NCBI RefSeq assembly: GCF_000390185.1
Contig: NZ_AQHR01000096.1
Location: forward strand, 1 to 64,000
DNA length: 64,000 bases
Direction: 5' to 3'
From: Lunatimonas lonarensis
GTDB lineage: Bacteria; Bacteroidota; Bacteroidia; Cytophagales; Cyclobacteriaceae
Under the pieces are notes generated by a model. It worked only from the letters and a program-made list of their open reading frames with translations, was not told the origin of the DNA and made no database searches. The position numbers and the translations under genes were made by a program. This document shows positions 1 through 8,200 of the stretch, piece by piece. Each line of letters starts with the position of its first letter. Position 1 is the stretch's first letter.

Positions 1-202
1 CTGCACGGCCGAAAACACCCAAAACACCAAAAAACAAGGTAAAATCAGCCAACAAAATCCACCCGGAAAGCATAAAGAAAAAAACAACCTGTCAAAATGC
101 CGCAGAACCAACGCCCGGCAGCACCATTTTTCACACCACCGAAATCACCCCAACTTTTCAATCCCCATAGATACCTTCCCACAAAAAACCCGCTACGTTT
201 CT

Positions 203-258
203 GTCAACACAGGCTAAGCCCGAAATTCCGCTGCGCTCCACTTCGGTTTAGCCCTTGT
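203..258. repeat. attC-like imperfect palindrome, left boundary of a gene cassette
   Basis: GTCAAC is followed closely by GGCTAAGCCCGAA (212-224). After a GC-rich loop this is matched by its near-complement TTCGGTTTAGCCC (242-254). The arrangement CAAC-spacer-GCTAAG is shared with the larger palindrome at 1389-1518, so the 364-codon gene between them looks bounded by two related elements. Positions 1-200 hold only AC-rich DNA in which I see no credible gene. Calling these recombination sites is inference. Confidence 0.45.
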
Positions 259-268
259 ATGTTTCTTT

Positions 269-1363
269 TCATTGCATTCTATTTACGTCTTGAGTTGTTT
301 GTAAGGCTCCGATAGCTTCAAAAACTTCGTCTTGATTTTGCGTTTCCCTCCAACCTTTTAATGTTAATTCCTTTCTTACTTGGTCTTCTGTTTTATCTTT
401 TACAAAGTGGTAAAATGCAAAGTCAACAACTTCTGGCGGAACTCTGTCAAGTTGGTATTTGGTTAGATTTCGTATAACTGCCATTACTGTCACATAGTAA
501 GTAATAACAAGTTGTAAAATCCAATGAACTAATAAGCCAATCCATCCTGTATTTAGTTTTTTTATTGTAAGTCCTTGTTCAAATTTGATTTTTAAAAACT
601 CAAAAAAACCAATCCTGTCATAATTGTTCTCATATAATATAATCTCGTATTGAAAGTATTGGTTTAAAAGATATGTCAAGCCAACTGTCCCTAATATTAC
701 ATAATGGAGTTTGTCGTAATTAGTAAAGTTTGAAAACTTAATTAAATACTTAAAAGTAAAGCCTATGACAAATCCGACTAAAAACTCAAAAAGTCCAATA
801 ATGTAGAAACCACTTATTGAAACCTTTGCAAGTAAAAAAGCAATTAAGATTGTGAGTATTGAGCAACCAACAATATGAATGTAAAATTTTGGTTCTCTAA
901 CTTCGTCAGGTTTGGGTAGAGAGTCGGGAACTTCATAATCGTCCCAATTATTTATAGTTTCTTTTTCACTCACAAGGTTTTGGAGTTCTTCTCTGTCAAA
1001 GGATTTTTCTGTTTCTTGGAATGCGTAAATGAATAATTGAACACGTTTTGAGTTTCTGCCAACATCCCACATTTCATTTCCAAGTGTCACACTTTTTACT
1101 TTAATTTTTCCATACTCAAAAGTTGCTGTAATTCCTTCTGTCCAACGTTCTGTCCCTAATGATTTTTCGCTTCTTTTTGCTTCAATAGATTTGTCGTCTT
1201 GATAGACAATGTCCCAACCTAAGTCTTTAAAAGTTTTTTCTGCGATTGCAATAAATTCCTTAGCACTTAGTCTCGTGGTAAATTCTGAGGCATATTTTGG
1301 TGTCCAAGCGAAACTATGCTTCTTCTTAATTGTCTTTTCGTATTGTTTGTATTTCTCTTCCAT
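269..1363 (-). CDS. Hypothetical four-helix membrane protein (364 aa)
   Basis: I do not recognise the family. Residues 1-155 are soluble and charged, with a compact alpha/beta look. Four hydrophobic segments follow at about 160-180, 184-208, 219-238 and 272-297, and a soluble C-terminal tail of about 65 residues is rich in charged helix. No signal peptide and no catalytic motif is visible. The ATG at 1363 is the natural start. The gene is clearly AT-richer than the chromosome from 3.8 kb onward and sits alone between two attC-like palindromes, which suggests it arrived as a mobile cassette. A role as a membrane effector of a defence or stress system is possible but nothing in the sequence shows it. 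Confidence 0.7.
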   Translation of the reverse strand: MEEKYKQYEKTIKKKHSFAWTPKYASEFTTRLSAKEFIAIAEKTFKDLGWDIVYQDDKSIEAKRSEKSLGTERWTEGITATFEYGKIKVKSVTLGNEMWDVGRNSKRVQLFIYAFQETEKSFDREELQNLVSEKETINNWDDYEVPDSLPKPDEVREPKFYIHIVGCSILTILIAFLLAKVSISGFYIIGLFEFLVGFVIGFTFKYLIKFSNFTNYDKLHYVILGTVGLTYLLNQYFQYEIILYENNYDRIGFFEFLKIKFEQGLTIKKLNTGWIGLLVHWILQLVITYYVTVMAVIRNLTKYQLDRVPPEVVDFAFYHFVKDKTEDQVRKELTLKGWRETQNQDEVFEAIGALQTTQDVNRMQ

Positions 1364-1388
1364 TTACACGGTGTCTTTTAATATTTCT

Positions 1389-1518
1389 GCCAACGGTCCG
1401 CAGCTAAGAAACGTGGGGCTTTTCGGAGCAATTTCCTGTTCACCATAGCTAAAGTTAGTTCGAGGAACAAACTTTCATATACTATTGACCGCCCCATGTT
1501 TTCTTAGGTGCTGTTGGC
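1389..1518. repeat. 130-bp attC-like palindromic element
   Basis: The left arm reads GCCAAC, then GCAGCTAAGAAA and TGGGGC. The right arm reads GCCCCATGTTTTCTTAG and then GTGCTGTTGGC, the near-complement, so the ends pair as GCCAAC/GTTGGC with CTAAGAAA/TTTCTTAG inside. The centre (about 1420-1490) is AT-rich and unpaired. It lies exactly between two orphan genes, and the stop codon of the next gene is only 6 bp beyond the right end. The overall form (long imperfect palindrome with conserved ends, one per gene) is that of integron cassette attC sites, but no integrase is in the window. Confidence 0.5.
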
Positions 1519-1523
1519 GGTAG

Positions 1524-2456
1524 TTATTCATCAATCCTTTTCCAATGCCAATCTTTCCATTCAGGTCGATATTTTAAAAGATAAAATTCGATTCTTTCTT
1601 CAGGGTCAATTCTGCTCACTCTCACTTCCATTAACAAGTCATTCTCAAAAGCTACTTTTTCATATAATTTATCAACTTGGTTAAAAAGTCGGATTATTAA
1701 ATTATAAATCACCATTGTGTCATGGAACATCTCAATCCACTCATCAAATGTCAAGGATTTTATTTGCGATGCGGGATCATTTTTAATGAAGTTATTTGGA
1801 TGAATGTTTCTGGATAAAAAAGAGTATTTCGAATGTGCAATCGAATTTCTTATTTGGGTTCGATATGCATTTTTTATAGCTTGATAAATTTTTGGATATC
1901 TCTTTTCCAATCTGTCTCGTACTAATTTTCGGATAATTTTTTCCCGTGTTCCTGTTGCTTCTTTATCTCTATTACTTTCAGAAATTCGAAAATGCCAATC
2001 ATAAGCCTCACCTAAGCAAAGTCTTGTCAATTGATAAAGTTTTTTTATGAAGAAATCTGCTTCCCAAATTTTTAGATATACCAACATCTCAAGTTGAATT
2101 GTCATTGACTCATGATCCACAATTTCGTCAATTTCCTTTTCCCGTTCTTGAGACCATTCATGCTGTTTAAGATAGTCAGAATGGTTTAAGGCCACAATTC
2201 CTGTTGTTCTATAGTTGTGAATGAATTCATAGTGAAGATAATCAGAATGGCCTTCCTTGTTTGGGCCTATCATGTATGGGCTTAATTTCTCAGAAAGATT
2301 TGTCCATGTATGTACTTCTGGATTGTAGAACCCATTTACGCGGATTAATAACAAGTCCCCATTATGAGTCTGATTTTTTAAAATATCATCAAACAACAGA
2401 TCGAATTCTGGTTGTAATTCACATGTCTTTTTATTTAAGATGTCTTTAAATAACAT
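1524..2456 (-). CDS. HEPN-like protein, possible ribonuclease (310 aa)
   Basis: Almost entirely helical and soluble. Residues 203-208 read RNSIAH, the R-x4-H motif with a polar residue after Arg that marks HEPN nuclease domains. It lies in a helix-rich region (about 120-265) that begins with long amphipathic helices (residues 118-150) and is followed by another helix pair. The N-terminal 110 residues and the Trp-rich C-terminus are unassigned. HEPN proteins with an intact R-x4-6-H usually cut RNA, often as toxins or antiviral effectors; that function here is inference from one motif. The gene is AT-rich, lies next to a palindromic element and is preceded by a tRNA-like fragment, fitting a mobile defence cassette. 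No separate antitoxin gene (for example an MNT nucleotidyltransferase) is adjacent. Confidence 0.6.
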   Translation of the reverse strand: MLFKDILNKKTCELQPEFDLLFDDILKNQTHNGDLLLIRVNGFYNPEVHTWTNLSEKLSPYMIGPNKEGHSDYLHYEFIHNYRTTGIVALNHSDYLKQHEWSQEREKEIDEIVDHESMTIQLEMLVYLKIWEADFFIKKLYQLTRLCLGEAYDWHFRISESNRDKEATGTREKIIRKLVRDRLEKRYPKIYQAIKNAYRTQIRNSIAHSKYSFLSRNIHPNNFIKNDPASQIKSLTFDEWIEMFHDTMVIYNLIIRLFNQVDKLYEKVAFENDLLMEVRVSRIDPEERIEFYLLKYRPEWKDWHWKRIDE

Positions 2457-2470
2457 ATTTTCGATATTAA

Positions 2471-2502
2471 GGGAGTGGGGAGGGGGATTCGAACCCCCTT
2501 AC
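2471..2502 (-). other. tRNA-like 3' end fragment (T-arm plus acceptor strand)
   Basis: Read on the minus strand, GGGGGTTCGAATCCCCC forms a perfect five-pair T-stem with the universal TTCGAAT loop, followed by a C-rich strand that could be the 3' half of an acceptor stem. No D-arm, anticodon arm or 5' acceptor strand is found upstream, so this is not a whole tRNA. Such fragments are typical of attachment sites left by elements that integrate into tRNA or tmRNA genes. The parent tRNA or tmRNA was not identified. Confidence 0.45.
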
Positions 2503-2543
2503 TAGAATCCTAATAAGCTGAAGTTTCTTGTCAGTTTCATAAG

Positions 2544-2672
2544 TCATAGTTGCAATAGGCCCCACATCATAGTACCCACTCCGGCAATTACGCTTTTTAA
2601 TGTATTCATAGTTTCTGATTTTAATAGTCCAACAATTATTGAAAAGATTGTGAAGCTAAACCATACTTCCAT
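2544..2672 (-). CDS. Small hydrophobic peptide (42 aa), possible membrane protein
   Basis: An uninterrupted ATG-to-TGA frame encodes a 42-residue peptide with two hydrophobic stretches (about residues 3-17 and 24-41) separated by the short charged linker KSETMN. The composition (Ile, Val, Leu, Phe, Trp, Gly) fits a small membrane peptide. No convincing ribosome binding site is seen. It follows the two small acidic genes on the same strand, so it may be the last gene of that unit. I know no family for it; it could be a chance frame. Confidence 0.3.
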   Translation of the reverse strand: MEVWFSFTIFSIIVGLLKSETMNTLKSVIAGVGTMMWGLLQL

Positions 2673-2762
2673 GCTTATGACAATCGAACAATACAATTCA
2701 ACTCCTGTACATAGGCTCTTTAGTTTTTTTATACGAGAATCAAAAATCCATATTTTGTTTAT

Positions 2763-3062
2763 TTATTCAGTATTCCAATATGCTGCTTCTGCTTCTTCTC
2801 CTTCACCAAACACATCTATCCATGGATTTTCACTACTATCATACCTAGGATCTCCCATCATAAAAGGTTCGCTGTCATCATAATCAGAAGAGTATTCATC
2901 CTGGTCATACTCGGGGTCAAATTCGTCATCCGCTTCTTTAAAAATTTGATTTTTTTCAAGAATATTTCGCACAAAACCCATTTCTTCCACCTTAACTTCA
3001 TTTTTCATTTTTAAGCTTTCGAGCCGACCTAATAAGTAGTATAATTCTTCTATTGCTTTCAT
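2763..3062 (-). CDS. Small very acidic hypothetical protein (99 aa)
   Basis: The first 40 residues form a charged amphipathic helix (Leu-rich, Lys/Glu alternating). The rest is dominated by Asp, Glu, Tyr and Ser (about residues 44-95) and is probably disordered. No membrane segment or known motif is present. It follows the 63-aa gene with an 11-bp gap on the same strand, so the two are probably co-transcribed. The helix-plus-acidic-tail layout resembles its neighbour, which could mean a shared origin or joint binding to a basic or DNA-handling partner. Function unknown. Confidence 0.5.
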   Translation of the reverse strand: MKAIEELYYLLGRLESLKMKNEVKVEEMGFVRNILEKNQIFKEADDEFDPEYDQDEYSSDYDDSEPFMMGDPRYDSSENPWIDVFGEGEEAEAAYWNTE

Positions 3063-3073
3063 TATTAATTTGT

Positions 3074-3265
3074 TTAGAATGGTAAATCGTCATCTTCTAG
3101 ATCTTCACTTTCTGTTACAGAAGCAGTATCATTCTCTTCGACCTCAGAAATTAACTCTTTTATCCGAGAAATGAGCAATTCAAGTTGCGCTTTTGTTACT
3201 TCCTCTCCGCTTTGAATTGCATCAAGATATCCTTTAAGCCAAATTCCAACTTTATTGTAGTCCAT
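3074..3265 (-). CDS. Small helical protein with SSB-like C-terminal tip (63 aa)
   Basis: Residues 1-43 form two helices. The remainder is acidic and ends at the stop codon in DLEDDDLPF (55-63). The last six residues match the conserved acidic tip of bacterial single-stranded DNA-binding protein (DDDIPF type), which docks repair and replication proteins such as RecQ, RecO, PriA and exonuclease I. No OB-fold is present and the protein is far too short to be SSB. The motif sits exactly at the C-terminus, as it must in order to bind. It leads a probable two- or three-gene unit in an accessory island. SSB mimicry is inference; the family is unknown to me. Confidence 0.5.
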   Translation of the reverse strand: MDYNKVGIWLKGYLDAIQSGEEVTKAQLELLISRIKELISEVEENDTASVTESEDLEDDDLPF

Positions 3266-3297
3266 ATTCGTTTGTTTTAATTACCGCCAACTCTTTT

Positions 3298-3366
3298 ATA
3301 GGCGCAACCCGGTTGCGCCTATTATTCTTTAATATGGTTGCATAGGCGCATGTCGGTTGCGCCTAT
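3298..3366. repeat. Paired short hairpin repeats
   Basis: ATAGGCGCAAC-ccg-GTTGCGCCTAT (3298-3322) is a perfect 11-bp-arm hairpin. A second, less perfect copy with the arms ATAGGCGCA/TTGCGCCTAT is at 3342-3366. A GCCAAC box like the end of the attC-like palindrome lies just before them at 3286-3291. No T-run follows on either strand, so these do not look like simple terminators. Confidence 0.5.
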
Positions 3367-3511
3367 TTTATCGCCGCCCGTCAGGTAAATCTTATCTCCC
3401 TCATGGATCCCAACAACCTTTAGCGGGATCCACTGCCGACAGCTACCGATAAAGATAGGACTTAATCCCCGCCCAAAAAATACCCTGATCGGGGTAATTT
3501 TCGGTATCGGA

Positions 3512-3590
3512 GACGTAAGTCGTAAGATGTAAGGCGCAAGACTTAAGACGTAAGACGTTAGACATAAGACGTTAGATATGAGATATGAGA
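3512..3590. repeat. Degenerate tandem repeat of a GTAAGAC-like unit
   Basis: About eight to ten imperfect copies of a 7-9 bp unit (CGTAAGA, CGTTAGA, CTTAAGA, ATAAGAC and relatives) run head to tail. The minus strand stays open through the array, giving a spurious leucine/serine-rich reading frame. Nothing in the rest of the 3266-3792 gap looks like a gene. Confidence 0.6.
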
Positions 3591-3665
3591 TTCGCAAAAA
3601 TTACCATCCAACATCCTTTCCAAAACCATGAATCCGAAGCGATCCTAACTTCCTATCCGCAACTC

Positions 3666-3752
3666 CATATATCGCCGAAGGCATATATCCACCTATATCG
3701 CGAAGCATATATCATTTCTATATCGCCGAACCTATCTACCGACAGGTAGAGG
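3666..3752. repeat. Three imperfect direct repeats of a TATATCGCCGAA unit with terminal hairpin
   Basis: A unit close to TATATCGCCGAAGGCATATAT occurs at 3666, again in shortened form at about 3693, and partly at about 3718, followed by the inverted pair CTACC-gaca-GGTAG (3736-3749). The block ends just before the 3' end of the outer-membrane-like gene. No function is evident; it looks like an intergenic repeat family. Confidence 0.5.
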
Positions 3753-3792
3753 CATTTTTCGGAGAGGTAATAGGGATATTAGAAAAAAAACA

Positions 3793-5109
3793 TCACGGCC
3801 GTATTCCCAAACTGAACTGGAGGTAGGGCCCCTGCATAAATTCACGCATGCTTAGCCCCCCCAGGTTGTATTGGCCTAAGGGGTATTCGTAACCTGCATG
3901 AACCCCGTAAACCAAATCAAAAAGCTTGATAGACGTCAAAGGCATCGCATACGAAATCACCATTTCGGGCTTCACCATCAGTCCGCGGCTTACGAGGGTC
4001 CCGTCGTATAGTGGTTCTTCAAAAAGCCTGGGGAAATCGGGCTTGTTTCGGTTCTCGAGGGTATAGCGTATCGTACCAAATCCCATACCTCCCAATACCC
4101 CCAGCTCCAGGTTTCTGATCTTAAGAAGCTGCCTGCCAAAATTGGTATAAAAGCGAATGCTGTTTAGCGTCTGGGCAAAATCATCGGTGGCCGACCCATA
4201 GGATGAAAGGTTCCACACTTCCAGGCCGTACATCTTGCGGGCATTCTCCCCGATCACTTTTATACCGAGATTGCCTCCCACCTTGGGCAGGGGCAAGTAC
4301 CCCTGCTCTTCCAACGTCTCGTTGATCCCACTTGTCGTAACCTGATTTTGTCCGTAAAAGAAATGGAAACTCATGGTGGCATCACCGTAAAAAACGTTTC
4401 TATCCGGCAGGGAGATCCCGGCACCCACTCTCAAAAAAGCCCCACTTTGGATGTTGTCAAACGCAATGCCGTTAAGGTTCCAGGCACGTTCAAAGGGACT
4501 GAAGGAATACCCGAATTTCGATACCAAGGAGATGGCTTCGGCCATATTCGGAATATCCAAATCATAGCCCAGTTGAAACCCTATTTCGGTAAGAAAGCCT
4601 CCAAAATAATGGGCTCCCTTATGGATGTTGTTTTTCCGTAAGATGTAACCCTGTCTCGGATCTGACAGGAATGCCTCCAGATCGCTGGGCCTTCCTTCCT
4701 TCAGCATCTGAAAATTCATGTACCCAACCCCCATCGACATGTAGTGCAGAAACTGCACCCTGCCCTCTTCGGTGAGTGCGTAGCCAACATTGAAATAAAA
4801 CCGGGACGTCCTGTAATCGATTTCATAATCGCCATAGAGCGATTTCGGACCACTCCCCTGGTACAGTTCCGCTCCAAAAATAAAGTCGTTGATTCGGGTG
4901 TGGTATCCCAACCCAATCATGGAATACCCATTTCGAAGGGGTGAGATACCCTTCTCTGCCAGCATTTCATTGAATTCCCGAACGTTTGCACCAGAAGGCC
5001 CATAGGTCAAAAACAAAGAGGAACGACGGGAACTACTTTCCTGGGCGTTCAAGTCAGAAATCAACCCACAAAAACAGACAAGTAAAATGTAAAATCGCAT
5101 AGCAAACAT
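3793..5109 (-). CDS. Hypothetical outer-membrane beta-barrel-like protein (438 aa)
   Basis: A signal peptide of about 22 residues ends in a LNAQ-type cleavage site common in Bacteroidota; Met4 is an alternative start. The mature part has a run of alternating hydrophobic/aromatic strands with Gly turns and Tyr/Phe-rich segments, typical of an outer-membrane beta barrel of perhaps 12-16 strands, ending in FSLGIRP. No TonB plug, OmpA domain or enzymatic motif is seen. It is transcribed in the same direction as the hybrid kinase upstream but about 100 bp separates them, so a shared transcript is uncertain. Function unknown. Confidence 0.65.
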   Translation of the reverse strand: MFAMRFYILLVCFCGLISDLNAQESSSRRSSLFLTYGPSGANVREFNEMLAEKGISPLRNGYSMIGLGYHTRINDFIFGAELYQGSGPKSLYGDYEIDYRTSRFYFNVGYALTEEGRVQFLHYMSMGVGYMNFQMLKEGRPSDLEAFLSDPRQGYILRKNNIHKGAHYFGGFLTEIGFQLGYDLDIPNMAEAISLVSKFGYSFSPFERAWNLNGIAFDNIQSGAFLRVGAGISLPDRNVFYGDATMSFHFFYGQNQVTTSGINETLEEQGYLPLPKVGGNLGIKVIGENARKMYGLEVWNLSSYGSATDDFAQTLNSIRFYTNFGRQLLKIRNLELGVLGGMGFGTIRYTLENRNKPDFPRLFEEPLYDGTLVSRGLMVKPEMVISYAMPLTSIKLFDLVYGVHAGYEYPLGQYNLGGLSMREFMQGPYLQFSLGIRP

Positions 5110-5210
5110 CCTGCGACAAAACTACACCCAAAATTGGAAATATGCACCAAAGGAACAGTATTAGAACCATTTCACTGTTCAAACCCGTGGCGTCGTAGAT
5201 ACCGAATTGA

Positions 5211-8200
5211 TCAAATATACTTGATGATCTTTGTGTATAGATCAGGAGGGTTGAAGGGCTTGGAGACGTAATCGTCCATTCCTGCTTTTTCCAATTGCTC
5301 CTGTACCTCTGAGAAAGATGAGGCCGTTAACGCGATTATGGGAACCCGGCGATCAGCCTCCCTTTCCTTTGCCCTGACCAACTTCGCCAGCTCGATACCG
5401 TCCATTACGGGCATTTGCAGGTCAATTAACAGGAGATCGAACTCTCCCTGTTCAAAATACTCCAGGGCAACTTGACCGTTTTGGGCGAACTCGATGGTGC
5501 CCACCCCCCATTTTTTCAGGTATTTCTTTAGCAACACTTGGTTGACCACGTTGTCCTCCGCGACCAAGATCCTTGATTTCTGCAGGTCTTTCAACAACCG
5601 AACCTCGGTGGAACCCTTTTTCCGATGGCTTTCTGCCAGATCAAAATCAAGGTCAAACCAAAAAGTAGTGCCCTTGCCCTCCTCCGAATCCACATGGATT
5701 TCCGACCCCAACAAAACGATCAATTTCTTGACAATCGCAAGTCCCAGGCCTGTTCCGCCAAATTTTCGGGTGGTATCCGAACTGGCTTGGGTAAAGGCCT
5801 CAAACACATAATCCAGCTTACCTGCGGGAATGCCAATGCCCGTATCGCTCACCTGAAACCTCACGGAAACAGTTGTTTTTGATCTGGCCAACTGCCTGGC
5901 CTGAATCGAGACGTTCCCCTCTTTGGTGAATTTTATCGCATTCGATAACAGATTGTTCAGGATTTGGGACAGCCGCACCGGGTCGCCCATGATATAGGCC
6001 GGCAACTCCGATCCGAAATCAAGCACTAGATCAAGCGACTTCTCCCGGATTTGATAGGCGTAGGAACGCACGATCCGGTTGATCAAATGCCGTAGGTCAA
6101 AAACCACGCATTCCAACTCAACCTTGCCGGAATCGATCTTATTGAAATCCAAAATATCGTTGATCAACCCCAATAGGTTTTCTGCCGAAAACTGCAGCGT
6201 TCGGAGGTTTTCATACTGATCCTCCCGGGGGTTCTCCTCCAACAGCAGGTGGGACAAGCCAATCACCGCATTCATCGGAGTACGGATTTCGTGGCTCATG
6301 ATGGACAGAAACTGTGACTTCGCCTCCAGTGCCTTTTCAGCTCTTTCCTTGGCCAAAAACAGCTCGCGCTGGGTTTCCTTTAGCTTCGTATTATCCCTGG
6401 CAACTCCTGTATAATACTTTATTTCCCCATTTTCATCATAAATCAGCTTCCCGCTGACACTGAAAATCCGAAAGGATTTATCCCGGTGCTGCATCCTGCA
6501 ATCAAACACCGGGTACTTTTTAAAATACCCAAAGGGAGCTTGCTTGCCGTGCTCCTCCATAACGGCCCGGTCGCCTGGATGCAGGTGATCCATAAATGCC
6601 CTTCCGGTGAATTCGAAGGTCTCATAGCCCAAAAACTGCTTGATATTCGGTGAAACATAGCTGACCGATAGCCCCGTATCTATGGAAAAGATCAACTCGG
6701 TGGATTCCTCGACCAGATTCCGGTATTTTTGTTCGCTCTTCTCCAGTGCCTGCTGGGTATTGCGCTCCCGCGTGATATCCCGAATGATGCCCAGAAAATA
6801 GGCCAGCTCATTTCCATCAAAAATAGGCATAGCGAGCAGCTGGTAGGTACGCTTCATGTACTTAAGCTCCATACTGGCCAGATTTCTGCTTTTCTTTGCC
6901 TTTTTAAACAGCGGCAGGATTTTGTCAAAATTAGTTGTGTTCGCCTCCTCAATGGTCTTGCCCTCAAAGTACTCCTTATCCAAGCCCCAGTACTCGAAGT
7001 TGGGACCCTCAGCTACCACATACCGGTAGTCCGGATCGATCAAAAACACATTGGTATAGGGAATATTGGAGGCCAACACCCGGTATTGGTTCTTAACCTT
7101 TTCGATTTCTGCCCTGTCCTTTTTTCGCTCCGTGATATCTTGAAACAATCCTTCGTACCACACGATATCTCCGTTGGCCACCCTAATCTCACTTACCTTA
7201 TCCTCTACCCATCGGTACTTGCCCCGAGAGGTCCTCACCCTGTATTCCCGGGTATTTGCATGCTTCTCCGCTTCCTTAAACGATCGGAGATAGAGCTGAA
7301 TATCGTCCGGATGGATAAGATCCAAAAAACTTATTCCTCCAAGAATCAGGTCCTTTGCCGTATACCCAAATTGGACAATGTTTTCAGTTACATAGGTGAT
7401 CTGAAAATGCTTGGTAGGATCGAGGGTAAAGAGGATCGCGGGGCTTTTCTCGACAATCAATTTGGCTTTCTTCGCCAACTCCTCCCGCTCCCTTTCCTCG
7501 GTCAGATCGTTGAGCAGCAGCGTGTAGCCGAGAAGCTCTCCTTTTTTTGACCAGATTTTTGAAAAAACCATCCTACAATCGAACACCGAACCCTGCTGCA
7601 CTTCCTGAAGGCGTACTATATCTTTACAAACTTCCTCCTGTAGGTATCGACTCGCCAGATCGGTCAGCAACGGAGACGGGGACTCGGGCAACTGAAAAAG
7701 CTCGTTTATGCTTCCCTTAAACCCGGAGGACCTACCGGTAATGATCCGCGCCTGTTGGTTCATGTAGATGACGTTAAATCGCACATCCGTCATAAAAATG
7801 GCCTCATTGACCTGTGCCAGGATTTGGGACTCCAATAAAAGCTCCTCTTCCAGTGCCTTTCGCTCGGTTATATCCGAGCAGAACCCAAAAATTTCCAATT
7901 GCTTGGTAGGACTTAGGTCATTGACCTGAATACTGTAGGCGATTACCCGCTCCTGCTTGGCAGGATCCTGGTATCTAAATTCTCCGGAGACCACCTTACT
8001 GGTGCGAAGCACCCTCTTGAGCTCCTGCCGGACAAATTTACGGTCTTCAGGGCTGACCAATTTGAAAAAATCGTCCATCCCCATGTACTCAAGGGAAGCA
8101 TCCAAACCAAACAACTTACGCAGACCTTGGGATAGGTAGATACGCTTTTCCGAACGTAGAAATCTCCAGGAGCCTGATTTGGCGAGCAACTCAGTTTCCT

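Noticed and set aside
97-315. 72-codon plus-strand frame at the left edge
   Set aside because: It reads through the attC-like hairpin, has biased Pro/Phe composition and overlaps the end of the 364-aa gene.
3512-3590. CRISPR-like array
   Set aside because: Units are 7-9 bp and vary continuously, with no unique spacers and no cas genes.
3322-3597. 91-codon minus-strand frame, Leu/Ser-rich
   Set aside because: The translated repeat (LTSYVLSLAPYILRLTS-like) is simply the GTAAGAC array read in frame, so it is a repeat artefact.
6729-7550. 273-codon plus-strand frame inside the hybrid kinase
   Set aside because: It is the antisense shadow of the PAS region, whose minus-strand translation is clear.
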